Positions 33,001-42,939 of a stretch of DNA of 42,939 nucleotides are shown in pieces (the first letter of the stretch is position 1; every line of letters begins with the position of its first letter). The position numbers and the translations under genes are program-made. The notes beneath the pieces are model-generated. The model saw nothing but the letters and a program-made list of their open reading frames with translations. It did not search any database and was not told the origin of the DNA. Origin of the DNA: Sporisorium sorghi (lineage: Eukaryota; Basidiomycota; Ustilaginomycetes; Ustilaginales; Ustilaginaceae); contig JALCCG010000181.1 of the NCBI GenBank assembly GCA_023212695.1, positions 90 to 43,028 of the forward strand. The letters are read 5' to 3'.

Positions 33001-33520
33001 ATGTCGGAAAGAGTAAGTTGCACTCCCCCAATCCACGATTGAGTGTTGTCTTCGTATCGCTAACAGCCTCGTCTCTGCCTTCTCCTGCAATCCCCTCCTT
33101 CCGTTTCGCCGCTTGACACCCTCCTACGACCGACCAACTGACACACATCAGGGACGTGGTGGACGCGGCAACGCCTCGCACCGTGGCGGCCGCGGCTCCT
33201 CCTCCTCCTCCTCCTCCACCTCCCGCGGTGGACACACCAACACGCCATCAGAACGCCCCAAGAAGGAAGCCATCCTCGACCTGTCCAAGTACATCGACCA
33301 GAAGATCCGCGTCAAGTTCGCCGGCGGTCGCCAAGTCTTTGGCACGCTCAAAGGGTTCGACCAGCTCATGAACCTCGTCATGGACGAGGTGAAGGAGTCG
33401 CTGCGCGACGAGGAGGGCAATGTGACGGAAAAGACGAGGAACTTGGGCCTGGTGGTGTTGAGGGGAACTGCGTTGACGGTGATTAACCCGGCGGATGGGT
33501 TTGAGAGCATTGAGAAGTAG
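33001..33520 (+). CDS. LSM7: U6 snRNA-associated Sm-like protein LSm7
   Basis: Exon 1 is 33001-33012 (Met-Ser-Glu-Arg) followed by GTAAGT; exon 2 is 33152-33520 after acceptor CATCAG. The 139-nt intron is phase 0 and the product is 126 residues. After a Gly/Arg/Ser-rich N-terminal stretch (about residues 5-45, RGG-like), the Sm1 motif (YIDQKIRVKFAGGRQVFGTLKGFD then LMNLVMDEV) and Sm2 motif (LGLVVLRGTALTVI) are clear. Known: LSm7 is in both the nuclear LSm2-8 ring that binds U6 snRNA and the cytoplasmic LSm1-7 ring that promotes decapping. The four-residue first exon is inferred from donor, phase and the fit MSERGRGG; exon 2 is certain. The gene converges with the GH35 gene. Confidence 0.93.
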
Positions 33521-33928
33521 GTATTGTTGCGACTGACGTGCGGATGGTGCGAGAAGATGCAGAGGTAGCTGACCTGGATGATCTGTTTTGATTGCGAACA
33601 TACAGCCCTTTTGCACAGGCCGAGTAGAATGGCGCACGCAGGCATCGCAACCCGTGTCATGTAACGAATGCCGCACCATCAAGCGCTTTGCACATGTTGA
33701 CGTTCATGACGAATACAAAACCCCCCCACCTTGCAACTTGTACATCTTACGCTTTCGAGCGGGCAACGTTTGTGTGCGCGTCTCTCTCCAGCTACCAATC
33801 GAGTCCGGAAGCGCAACGACAGATACGCCCGCGCAGCACAGTGTTCCACCACCTCTCGCAACTGACCTCATTCGATCGACACTCTCTCCAGCATCGGATC
33901 AGACGACATTGTATTGCAACAAAGGCTG
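33521..33928. other. Convergent intergenic region, LSM7 and GH35
   Basis: 408 bp between two stops, with a short C7 run near 33721-33727. No gene or RNA feature is seen; terminators for both genes are expected here. Confidence 0.6.
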
Positions 33929-36900
33929 TCAACCTCTCAACTCGTTCCACCCGAGCCCTTGCAACTCACACCCATCCCTCGGCTCACCAGACGTCACATG
34001 GCTCACCACCAACTCGAGATCGCTCTTCGGATCCCACCTCCACCCATCCCCATCCCCATCCCCATCCAGCATCCACACGCTCACCCCGACCTCGTTCCTG
34101 CCCCTCAGATTCACCACCCCACCATGCACAGGGAACACCGTCTGCGGGCCCAGATCGTTCACGTACTTGCCCATCTGCCAGCCGTTCACGTAGAGCTGCG
34201 CGCGGAACCTCTTACCCTTCTTCGGGACGAATTTGAAGCTGACGCCCAGGTCGACGTCTTGCGGAGCGTCGAGGTCGAAGCTCGCTCTATGAAATGCGAC
34301 TGAGCTGTTGGGCGCGCCGCTTGGCCAGTGCGAGGCGTCGAAGCCGGGGAGGTGCCAGCCGTTGACCTCGGCGTGCAGGCCGCCTTCGTTGAGCGCCCTA
34401 CGCACGGTATCCGGTGCGTGCTCGCCTCGGTAGTTGCCTTGCACCTTGCACGTCACCTCGGGCTCGGAGCGGTTGGCGGCGCGCAGCGCGGGGAACGAGA
34501 ACGCCACCACCCCACGCGGCAGCTTCACCGCCTCCAGCCCCCGCTTGCTTTGAAGGCCGATCGGCAGCTCGCCCGCCTCCATCTCGATGCCCATGTGGTC
34601 CTGCAGCACCGTCACCACGTTCTCTCCTCCCCCACAAAGTGCTCCGGGAGGCAAGGTCAACGTCGCACCCGCAGCGGAGCGCTCGCGGTCCGCCTCCCCA
34701 CTGCCTAGGTACACGCCGTTGAGCCACGCGCTGAACGCACTCGACCGCCCGCCTTCCACTTTCACGTACACGTCCGTCGGCGCGTCGTCAGCGGCGGGGA
34801 AGTGGGCGCGTCAGACGATATGGTTCGCGTGGAAGCCGTATTCGGACGCAAAGAGAACGGTGCCTTGCGTGTCGAGCGCCGGGTCGTGTGCGTACGGGTT
34901 GAACGAGCGGGTCTTGTTGGCATCGGTCCAGTGTGTGTCGTCGAAGTCGGCGCTTGCTTCGCGCAGAGCGTCGCGGGCGCGCCAGTCGAGCGTCGACAGC
35001 GCCGGCGGCGTCCACTGCAGCGCGGCTTTAGCGGGTCCGGGGACGTCGAGCGTGTAGAACCACTCTATACCCATCTGTGGTCGAGCTTGCACCCGCTCCC
35101 CGTTCCAGTACACGTACGTCAGATTGGGCAGGGCCATCATCACAGCCACTCCATCTTGGGCTACAGACCCCCAGAGATGCAGCGTGTCGAGCGGCTGCTC
35201 CGTGGACGCGTAGGTGGCGTTGCGCAGCAGATCCACCTTGAGCAGGATGACTGCGTCGTCCGAGGTGCCGAAGAAGCGCTGGATCACGTTGGATGATTGT
35301 GTGTCGTGTCGCTGGAGGGCGAGCGCGTGAGAAGAAGCGTCTTGGTAGCGCGCGAGGGCGGAAAAGTCGCGCTGGGTGGCCGAGGAGGGTTCGAGGTGCA
35401 CCACGAGATGGTAGCCTTGCTTGGTCGTGTACACCACGTAGCGCTGCTCCTCCTGCGCCGATGGAATCGACGCCCGCCCTCACCTCCCTCGCACCTTGGC
35501 GCATCTCCGAGTGCAACCGCTGCACCTGCTCCCACTCCCGGCCCTGCACCCTCTGCAACACCGCACCACCCTCTGCGACAGCGTACATCTGCATGCTCAC
35601 AAACGCGTCGTCCGGCTTCTGGAGCTGCAGCGAATACTCGATGAGCTGGTTGGGCGCATAGTCGAGCGTGATGACCAGCTGCTCGCCCACCGTGGCGACG
35701 CGGTAGACGTTGACGGTGCTGAAGCGCAGCAGCAAACCTTGGGGCAGCTTTTGGTCGACGGGGATGACGTGGCTGTCGCGGCCGTTGAGGTAGTTGACGT
35801 TGACGCGCTCGTTGGGGGTGTCGTGCCACTCGCCCGCGGTGAGCGTCTCGCCGAGCGACTGGATCTGCAGCGCAAACCGCACGCGGCGTGACTCGGTGGT
35901 GTTGTCGTAGCGCACAATGTAGAATCGGCTCTTGGTCTCTGGGTTTTCCAGCACAGTGGTGCGGAAGATGGCTGGGTCGACGGCCTGATCCGCATCCAAG
36001 TCCCACGCCTGCGAGATGTTGAGCCGGGGCGAGTCGGCGATCTGCTCCGTCATGGCGAGGTCCGGGAAACTCGCGATCCAGTTGCCCTGCCGCTTGAGCT
36101 CGCCGTACTTGCCCGTCGTCTGCCTATGCTCGTTCAGCGCCGCGCCATAATCGTACGACGAATACACATCCGGCTCGGCCAACCCGCCCCAATTCGTTCC
36201 GCCGTACACCATGTACAGCGACAGCAGCGTCACACGCTGCGCCACCAACGCCTGGTTGGCCACCCTTGTAAAGCTCGCATTCGTCATGCGCGCACACGCC
36301 TCGTACCCGGGCCCGCCATACGGATCGTAGCTGCCGCCCTGGAACTCCGGAATGTAGAACGGCTGGTGCGGGTTCGTGTCCATGTGGTAGCGCAGGTAGT
36401 CGTCGCGGAAGGGCACCCAGGTGGTCGGTTGCGAGCAGTCGAAGCGCTGCGGATACGAGTCCAAGCCGTACAGGTCGACCAGGTCGACAAAGTTGGCCTC
36501 CCGGCCTGGGTCGTTGTACGTGATGGGCACTGTGATGCCGTTACTCTTGAGCCTGGCGACGAGTTGCTTCATGTACGCCCGCTCCGCGACGCCTGTTTTG
36601 TACTCGTTGTCCGCCTGCACCAGTATCACGCTGCCGCCTTTCAGCTCGCCCGATTTCGAAGCGTCGTACACCAGCTGGTGCTTGACCACCACGCGCGAGA
36701 TGGCATCGATGTACGGCTTCCACGCATCCTGCCACGCCGTATCGTTGGTCCGCAGCACCGCATCCAAGTTGACCGTCCACGGCGCCATCCCACCCACCGT
36801 GGTCTCTGCATTGATGTACGGACCCGGGCGCACGATGACGAACAGCCCCACCTGCTTGGCCACGGTCAAAAAGTAGTCCAGGTCGTTGATGCCCGTCAGA

Positions 36901-37280
36901 TCGATCGAACTGGCGTCAGGCGTGGGCTGGATGAGCCCCCAGTGCGTGTAGATCGACACCGTATTGAAGCCGGCAGCGCGGATCTTTTGCAGCACGTCGC
37001 GCCACAAGCTGGGCACAGGCAGACGCCAAGGATGCAACTCGGCGGCAAAGACAAACAAACGCTGCTGCTGACCACCAGCAAGCGCCAAGCTGTACTTGTC
37101 AAACACGACAGCAGCGTTGTTGCTGTCCCGTGGCAAAGTCCATTGGCTTGACTGTGAAGGCTCCGCTTGGTTTGAAGGGGATTTGATGGAGAACGGGATC
37201 TGCGCAGCACTTGCCGCGTGCAAGAGCGAGACGAACCCCACGGCTATACAGCCAGTCAAGGCTGCCAGAGTGAACCGCAT
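33929..37280 (-). pseudogene. Secreted GH35 beta-galactosidase with one frameshift and one in-frame TGA
   Basis: From 37280 a signal peptide (MRFTLAALTGCIAVGFVSLL) leads into a GH35 catalytic domain: FVFAAELHPWRLP, VIVRPGPYINAE, acid/base Glu226 in QADNEY and nucleophile Glu312 in YIPEFQGG, then MVYGGTNWG. Near 35480-35495 the frame shifts; similarity continues in another frame (QEEQRYVVYTTKQGYHLVV) down to GFHANHIV, where TGA (34813-34811) interrupts it. The same frame then runs on to 33929 through jelly-roll-like domains (YVKVEGG, LYVNGWQMGKYVNDLGPQ). Homologues have Trp at this spot (family pattern HxxxxxWRGHF), so TGG to TGA is the simplest change. Removing one G from the run at 35475-35487 restores a length divisible by three (1116 residues plus stop), close to fungal LacA enzymes plus extra loops. 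Active-site residues are intact. Known function: hydrolysis of terminal beta-galactosides outside the cell. Confidence 0.8.
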
Positions 37281-37906
37281 GGTAGAGCAGGATATCGCTG
37301 CTTCTGTCTTCTGATGGATCGGCCGCGTCGAGGTATGATGTCGACCGAACAAGACAATACAAGCCAGCGAGCCTTGAGAGTGGTTGGGAAGAGGATGGCT
37401 CGCAGATCATGGACCCGTGCGGTGAGGGGAAAAGGGGGCCTTGTCCAAAAGCGCACGAATCGGCAGCACAGCGAGGGAATCACGGATAACTTGTTCGGAT
37501 CGTCGCTCTCCGCAACCATGTCGTCGGTCAACCTTGGCGGCTCACAAAGTTGGCTCATCCTATCATTCGTACACACTGCGACCCTTCCATCACCCTGTCA
37601 GGAGGCTGCTTGTGCTGAGAAATGCATTTGATTATTCCAGGTGTGACAAGGACTGCATGTTGCTTCCTTGTATCAGTACAAACAACAGCGACCCGTTTTC
37701 AAACCAAAAAAAGGGTAAAAGAACAGGAGAGCAGCGTTTACATGGCAAGAGGGTTGGATGGGAGCGTGCAATACACAAGCTACGTCTGCACGGCGAGCAG
37801 CAGCAGCAGCTTTGGCCTCGAACGGATGGAAAATGCAAGGGTGACAGGCGTAACAAAGATTGGACGCTGTGATGGTGCACGGCTTTGCTTGGCTTTGCTT
37901 TTCCGC
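37281..37906. other. Intergenic: GH35 5' flank and HOG1 3' flank
   Basis: 626 bp between two minus-strand genes, expected to hold the GH35 promoter at the left and the HOG1 3' UTR at the right. Open frames are short shadows without family resemblance. No RNA gene is seen. Confidence 0.55.
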
Positions 37907-39106
37907 TTAGTTGTTGACCGGCGGCACGGGACCCTCGTCCTGACCCGAGTTGTCAATATTGTGAAAGTCGAGGATCTCCGAGTACATCATGACCTTCCAC
38001 GTGTCTACGGGCAGGTCGGCATCGTTGAAGGACCAGTCGAATGCCTCCTCGGCCTCGGGCTCGTCGGTGGGGTCGTGGTAAGGAGCCAGGTAGGGATGCG
38101 CCAGAGCTTCGGCGGCGCTGATACGTGTCCTTGGGTCGAATACGAGCATCTTTTCGAGCAGATCGAGCGCCAGTGGGTCGGCGTTCTTGAACTTTTGTGA
38201 AAAGGGCACGCGCTCGCGCTTGGGGAGCGACTGGACGAAGCGAAGCGTGTTCTCCGAGCAGATGGTCTTGATGACCTCGTCTGGTGGCGTGCCGAGCAGC
38301 TCGGTGATGATGGAGAACTGGTTGACGTGGTCCTTGCCGGGGAAGAGCGGCTTGCCCTCGAGCATCTCGGCGAAAATGCATCCTGCACTCCATACATCGA
38401 CGGCGACGTCGTACTTTTGCCAGGTGAGCATGATTTCGGGAGCGCGGTAGTATCTTGTGCTGACGTAGCCGGTCATCTGGGGATCCTGAATGCGCGCGAG
38501 ACCGAAATCGCAAATCTTCAAATCGCAGTTCTCGTTGACGAGAATGTTGCTCGGCTTCAAGTCGCGGTGGACGACGCCGGCCGAGTGGACGTACTTGAGA
38601 CCTCGGAGGATCTGGTACAAGAAGTACTGGATAAACTGCTTCTCGAGTGGGCGGCTGGTGAGGAGTCGGTGGAGATCGGTACCGAGGAGCTCAGTGACAA
38701 AGTAGCTGTCCGGAAGAAAGCGCGAGAGATGCGAATCGGATACTTTTTGTCAGCGTTTTGAAGGCAAAGAACCAACTCTGGCAGGGCAGCAGCAAGCGAG
38801 GGGCGCGCTGCTTTGATGGAAAGCTTACATATCCTCGAGAGGCGAGATGAAAATGTCGCTGAGGCTGATGATGTTCTCGTGGCGAATGTGCTTGAGCAGC
38901 TTGAGCTCTCGGTAGGTACGCTTGGAGAGGACGGGTGTGGAGAAGGGCTTCATGATCTTCTTGATGGCGACCGAGGTGTTGGTGAGCTGGTCGTTGGCAG
39001 AGCAGACGAGACCGAATGCGCCCATGCCGACGGGTTGCAAGTCGACATAGCGAGTGGTAACCTCGAAGACGGTTCCGAAGATGGAGAGCTTGACAAAGTC
39101 GGCCAT
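37907..39106 (-). CDS. HOG1: Hog1-type stress-activated MAP kinase
   Basis: Exon 1 is 39106-38829 and exon 2 38705-37907; the 123-nt intron (donor GTAAGC, acceptor GGACAG) falls after two bases of an Ile codon ([14 protein letters not shown]). The product is 358 residues. Visible: glycine-rich loop (GMGAFG, about residue 28), catalytic Lys49 in [13 protein letters not shown] (Asp141), DFG (Asp159), and the TGY activation lip with Thr171 and Tyr173, which marks the Hog1/p38 class. The C-terminal common docking region ([11 protein letters not shown]) and the helix [15 protein letters not shown], used by Hog1 to bind its MAPKK, are present. Known: Hog1 answers osmotic, oxidative and heat stress, and in smut fungi contributes to development. 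Upstream, the probable 5' UTR or promoter holds an unusual poly-C tract on this strand. Confidence 0.97.
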
Positions 39107-40113
39107 TTTGCGTGCGTTGCTTTGATCCAGACTGTAAGCAACGGATGCAGGGATACGAAGACGAAGTCTAGAGGCGCGAACCGACGGTGACACTTTGCAA
39201 CAACCGAACGACGAGGCAGCAGAAGAGAGAGAGAGAGAGAGACACCCAAGATCCGTAGCTGAAGACGGACACGACGAAGTGTTGATCGAGAGAGAATGCA
39301 ATTGGCAGGAGGAGTGCACGTTTGAAAAAGCTTTTAAGGGGGGGGGGGGGGGGGGGGGGGGAGGGGGGGGGGGAGGGAGGGAGGGGGGGGGGGGGGGGGG
39401 GGGAAGAGAGAAGGTGACCAGGTAGTAGAGGATGGTGGATGGTGAGCAGAGCAGAGCAAAGCAAAGCTCAGGGCTAGCCAGTGTAGGCAAGAGGTAAGCG
39501 AAGGGAGAATGGGAGAGACAGAGCAGTGAGGCGACCGAGGCAAGTTGAGCTGGAAAAGCGGACGGATGACTCAGTCAACTCTGCTCGCCCGCTGCCGCAT
39601 CATTATTGACGCGCAGCAAAATCGTGTCAGCGAGTCGAAATGCCCAAGTTAACGCACACGGAAAATGCACGAGGATGCATTCAAAAATCGAGCGCGAGGC
39701 GCGCAGACCAATGGCGTCACACTGCTTCTGACCGGCTCTCGTCCCCCCGTACCAGGAAAAAAATGCACAGCCACCGAAGCTGCGACCTGACATTGAAATT
39801 CCTCTCGTACGAATTACAGTGCAGCCACACATACACACACACGCTTGGGCCTGTTTGTTCGCTCTTTGAATTGTCGCCAACTTATCACTTCTTTTTCTTT
39901 CCCTCATCACCCATCCTATCCATCAACAACAGTCACGAGCGGCTGCCGTCGCCTCAATATCGTCTCCGCAACGGAACAGCGACACGCACGCGAAGCGCCC
40001 CGCGACCGTCTCGCATATCCTAGCCGCCGGCTGTCACTTTCTCTACTTGAATCTGGGCATCACTGCCGCTTTCTCCTTCCCGCATCCCATCCTATAGGAT
40101 CAACGTCGGCACC
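39107..40113. promoter_or_regulatory. Divergent promoter region, HOG1 and SYP1, with poly-G/C tract
   Basis: About 1 kb between outward-facing genes. A (GA)n run (39225-39242) and a 66-bp interrupted G tract (39338-39403) lie on the HOG1 side. The SYP1 side is C/T-rich with a short (CA)n near 39828-39842. No specific stress-response site is recognised. Confidence 0.55.
39338..39403. repeat. Interrupted poly-G tract upstream of HOG1
   Basis: G24, then G runs of 11, 3, 3 and 21 separated by single A residues. On the HOG1 strand it is C-rich; the plus strand could form G-quadruplexes. It starts about 230 bp upstream of the HOG1 ATG. Length in the assembly may be inexact. Confidence 0.93.
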
Positions 40114-42852
40114 ATGGCGGAATCCAACCCCGGCGCTGCCTTTGCGCCCAACGCCTACGCCAACGCCTTTGTCCCTGGCAAGCCCCGCGATACGGCCAAC
40201 CTCATCCAGCAGCGTCTTCGCAAAGCCAAGCTGTTCAACGAGGAACTCGCAGACTACTTTGCTGCACGTCGCGAACTCGAAGAGGCCTACCTCAAGCAAC
40301 TCCAAAAGATCGCAAAGCGCAACTTCCTCTCCGACCCGTCCTCCATCCCACCCGGCTATGCACCCGTCTACGGGCGACTCATCCAGGAGCTTGCAGAGGT
40401 GGCCAGCGCACACGGCGAGTTGGAGAAGCGTATCGCGCAAGACTGCGAAGAGCCCATTCGCAATGCCAGCTCCGAGGGCGAATGGGGCCGCATCAAGGAT
40501 CACGACGACTCGCTCGCCAACACGTTGCGAGAACTCAACTCGCTCGAATCGCAGCTGCAAAAGGATCAGAAGAAGCTCGAAGCTGCTTCTTCCAAAAAGG
40601 CTTCGCAGGCAAACGCAAAGGTTCAGGACACCGAGCGTGCTATCGCACAGACCATGGATATCTGGGAAACCGAAGCTCCCTTTGCGTTTGAGGCGTATCA
40701 ACGCATCGACGCGCAACGCCTCGAGCTGCTCAAGGAGTCGGTCGCCAAGTTCGAGACGGCCCAGAGCGATGCTGCCCAGCGCATCGTGTCGAGCTCCGAA
40801 AAGACCATGCAGGAGTGCCTCACCTTTGATACCCAGGCCGACATGCAGGACTTTATCCTCAAGAACGGCGTGTTGGGCGCAACGGCCTCTTCACCTGCTC
40901 GCAATGGAAGGTCAACAGCAGCGACATCAGCAACAGCATCCCCACGACCCACGAACGCCCCTGCATCAGGAGGTCTCAACCGCCAATCCTCCATCGCCGG
41001 TCGCAGCATCAGCAGTCGCACCGGTGTCGATCCCTCCGCGCGCGGCCGCTCCAACGGTGGCGGTGGCATGGGCGAGTTTGGCGCATCCACCGCCTCCATC
41101 CACTCGGCGGACCGCACCATGGGCAGCACACAGGACGGCACACCACCCAGCAAGTCGGCAGGGTCCACCCTCAAGAACGCCTTCAGCCGATTCGGACGTG
41201 GACGTTCCAACAAGGATTCGTCCAACACCCAGACCGTCTACGGCGGCCTGCCCGACGAGCCCGCCGACTCGTCGTTCGCGTCGTCCATCAATCGAAGTGG
41301 CACGTTGCGACAGAATCCGACGGCACCGGGCGCTGGTTCGTCTCCGCGCAACCCAGGCGACGATTCGATCGACTCGATGGCTCCTGGCTCGGGAGGGGGT
41401 TTGATGGCGCCTCTGCAGCCCTCGACCGTGACCCCAGCTGCCATTCCAGCTTCGTCCACACCCTCCGCCGCGCCACTCGTCGACTCGGAAGGCTACTCGA
41501 TCCCTCCTCCCGATCGCAAGCCTTGGGAAACCACCGCCGTCGCCGGCACAGCACTCGCCGCCGGTGCACCCGCCGGATCCTCCCTGCTAGACGACGACAA
41601 CGACGACTCGAGAGACACCTTCGACAGCACGCTCAACAACCGCGTCAGCACCATGAACATCAGCAGCCAGCCCATCGCCGAAGACGCATCCCGGGACAAG
41701 GCGGCGCTGGAACGCTTGAAGTCGACGCTGCTCACCACGGGCCCGCCCACACGTCGCGGTACGACACGACGCGATCGACGCGATGTGCGCAATACGACGT
41801 ACAGCCCTGCCCTTGGCGGGGTTGGCGGTAGCGGCGACGAGAACCGGCTGAGCCAGTTTGGCGCGCTGAGCGCGTCGCCGCAGACGAGTGTGCCGGGCTC
41901 GCCGTCGCCGTTTGGCGCGCAGAGTGCGTTTACGGGTACAGCGGGTGTGGGGCGGCATCGTACGCAGAGCATTGCGTCCGTGGCTTCGTCGACGAATCCG
42001 TTTGAGAACAGCTCGAGCACGTCGCCGATCAAGGCGAGCTTGAGCGAGCGGGTGAACGTGATCTTTGTCGGGCGCGAGATTTCCAAGGTGATGGTGGTGG
42101 GCGAGCTGAGCGTTGCTGTTGCTGCGGCGACGGCGACGGCGACGGCGGCGGCGGCGGGTGGGCAGCGGCTGCATATTCGGATCGAGGCGTTTGAGCAGCT
42201 GGAGAAAGCGGCGCCGAATCCGGCGTTCCTCACGCCCGTCGCTGACGGCACGCCGGGCGAGTACCTGCTGGACGTCAAGGCGCTGCTCGAGCAGGGCGCT
42301 GGGTCGGGGCTGCCAGGCAGCGGTGCGCAGGCGGTGGTGCTCAAGTACTCGCTGCACATCGCCGACGCGCGCAAATCGGAGTACGTGCCGCTGCAGCTGC
42401 ACGCGCAGTGGCGGTGCGAGCCGCACCAGACGTCGTTCCTCATGACCTACGCCCCCAACGCCGCGTGTCGACTTTCCACCAGCGAGGCGGCCGCGCCGAC
42501 CGTGCTGCAGGACCTCCAGTTCGCCGTGTCCATCCAACCGTCGGGCGTGAGCAACATCATGTCCAAGCCAACAGCCACGTTTGTCGCAGAGACAAAGTCG
42601 CTGTTTTGGAAGATCAACGAGAACCTGGCACTGGCGGGTGCAGGGGGTGCAGATGAGGTGCGCAAGCTGCTGGCGAGGTGCCAGATCCAGGGCGCCCAGA
42701 CGGTGCCTTCGCCCGTGCATTTGAAGTGGAAGATCGTGGGCAGCACCATTTCCTCGTTGGGCGTCTCGACGGTCGGGGAGGCCGAGGGTGGGGCGAGGAT
42801 CGACGAGGTCGTCAGGCAGTGTGTGGCGGGCAAGTTTATCGCTTCGCCGTAG
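40114..42852 (+). CDS. SYP1: Syp1/FCHo-like endocytic protein with F-BAR and mu-homology domains
   Basis: A single 912-residue frame. Residues about 15-265 form an F-BAR domain: LIQQRLRKAKLFNEELADYF, EEAYLKQLQKIAKR, then helices rich in Lys/Glu to MQDFILKNG. Residues about 270-640 are a Ser/Pro/Gly-rich linker with FG/NPF-like bits (STNPFE near 630). Residues about 645-912 match the C-terminal mu-homology domain: VNVIFVGREISKVMVVGEL, LHIRIEAFEQLEKAAPNPAFL, VVLKYSLHIA and KPTATFVAETKSLFWKI. Known: yeast Syp1 and animal FCHo proteins are among the earliest factors at clathrin-coated pits; F-BAR senses curvature and the muHD binds cargo and Ede1/Eps15. An Ala/Thr run (about residues 669-685) from a GCGACG microsatellite interrupts the start of the muHD. 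The ATG at 40114 has a good context (GGCACCATGG). Divergent from HOG1. Confidence 0.94.
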   Translation: MAESNPGAAFAPNAYANAFVPGKPRDTANLIQQRLRKAKLFNEELADYFAARRELEEAYLKQLQKIAKRNFLSDPSSIPPGYAPVYGRLIQELAEVASAHGELEKRIAQDCEEPIRNASSEGEWGRIKDHDDSLANTLRELNSLESQLQKDQKKLEAASSKKASQANAKVQDTERAIAQTMDIWETEAPFAFEAYQRIDAQRLELLKESVAKFETAQSDAAQRIVSSSEKTMQECLTFDTQADMQDFILKNGVLGATASSPARNGRSTAATSATASPRPTNAPASGGLNRQSSIAGRSISSRTGVDPSARGRSNGGGGMGEFGASTASIHSADRTMGSTQDGTPPSKSAGSTLKNAFSRFGRGRSNKDSSNTQTVYGGLPDEPADSSFASSINRSGTLRQNPTAPGAGSSPRNPGDDSIDSMAPGSGGGLMAPLQPSTVTPAAIPASSTPSAAPLVDSEGYSIPPPDRKPWETTAVAGTALAAGAPAGSSLLDDDNDDSRDTFDSTLNNRVSTMNISSQPIAEDASRDKAALERLKSTLLTTGPPTRRGTTRRDRRDVRNTTYSPALGGVGGSGDENRLSQFGALSASPQTSVPGSPSPFGAQSAFTGTAGVGRHRTQSIASVASSTNPFENSSSTSPIKASLSERVNVIFVGREISKVMVVGELSVAVAAATATATAAAAGGQRLHIRIEAFEQLEKAAPNPAFLTPVADGTPGEYLLDVKALLEQGAGSGLPGSGAQAVVLKYSLHIADARKSEYVPLQLHAQWRCEPHQTSFLMTYAPNAACRLSTSEAAAPTVLQDLQFAVSIQPSGVSNIMSKPTATFVAETKSLFWKINENLALAGAGGADEVRKLLARCQIQGAQTVPSPVHLKWKIVGSTISSLGVSTVGEAEGGARIDEVVRQCVAGKFIASP

Positions 42853-42939
42853 AGAGGGGGGGGGGGGGGGGGGTTGGGTCTCCCCCGGAGGGTTGTTCCT
42901 TGGGATTGAAGTGTCGGCTTTTGTGTTTGAGTTGCCGTG
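42853..42939. other. SYP1 3' flank with poly-G run
   Basis: A G18 run (42856-42873) begins three bases after the SYP1 stop codon, inside the expected 3' UTR. The remaining 66 bp to the window edge show nothing else. Confidence 0.85.

Noticed and set aside
34811..34813. Programmed stop-codon readthrough in the GH35 gene, as known for peroxisomal isoforms in Ustilago
   Set aside because: The context is TGA C but not the TGA CTA motif of known cases, the downstream part is several domains rather than a short targeting tail, and a frameshift precedes it.
35450..35482. A 31-nt intron (GTGAGG...GCGCAG) that would also repair the GH35 frameshift
   Set aside because: It would fix the frame, but 31 nt is well below the introns seen here (68 nt and up), there is no branch-like site, and it would leave the downstream TGA unexplained.

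Overview
The window looks like nuclear DNA of a smut fungus (Basidiomycota, Ustilaginales; of the Ustilago/Sporisorium/Moesziomyces type). The reasons are GC-rich compact genes, about half of them intronless, short introns with GTRAGT donors elsewhere, orthologues typical of that group (a 358-residue Hog1 MAP kinase, an F-BAR/muHD Syp1 protein, a GNPTAB/Xpt1-like Stealth protein) and no bacterial-style operons. The genus cannot be fixed from the sequence alone. One 10-N assembly gap and many long homopolymers show a draft assembly, which matters when judging apparent frameshifts.

Layout, left to right. 1-1698: (TTA)n and other simple repeats, no gene seen. 1699-4890 (-): Stealth-family phosphotransferase with an EF-hand. 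6366-6760 (-): small secreted Kre9/Knh1-like protein split by an apparent frameshift. 7409-10423 (+): OPT oligopeptide transporter. 10696-11129 (-): three-exon mitochondrial uS19 (RSM19). 11833-13014 (+): DAHP synthase. 13923-17657 (-): 1244-residue Ser/Pro-rich coiled-coil protein of unknown function, divergent from MRD1 (18101-20974, +). 21173-22760 (-): ARMT1/DUF89 metal phosphatase. 23284-23979 (-): SFT2, divergent from CCT6 (24492-26195, +). 26499-27959 (-): YPR011c-like mitochondrial carrier. 28620-30013 (-): RPL21 with a two-codon first exon and a 911-nt intron, divergent from RPS9 (31668-32252, +), which appears to have a ~1.1 kb 5'-UTR intron holding the assembly gap. 33001-33520 (+): LSM7. 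33929-37280 (-): a secreted GH35 beta-galactosidase broken by one frameshift and one in-frame TGA. 37907-39106 (-): HOG1. 40114-42852 (+): SYP1.

These are mainly core cellular genes: translation (RPL21, RPS9, RSM19), rRNA and mRNA processing (MRD1, LSM7), protein folding (CCT6), trafficking and endocytosis (SFT2, SYP1), stress signalling (HOG1), aromatic amino acid synthesis and transport. There is no metabolic gene cluster, mobile element, CRISPR or new multi-gene system that I can recognise. The points most worth a second look are the decaying or mis-sequenced GH35 gene, the RPL21/RPS9 head-to-head promoter sharing a GGTCACGTGC decamer with the MRD1 promoter, the long RP-gene introns (one with a weak snoRNA-like element), an AT-rich perfect hairpin at 23019-23058, and microsatellites expanding inside coding domains.
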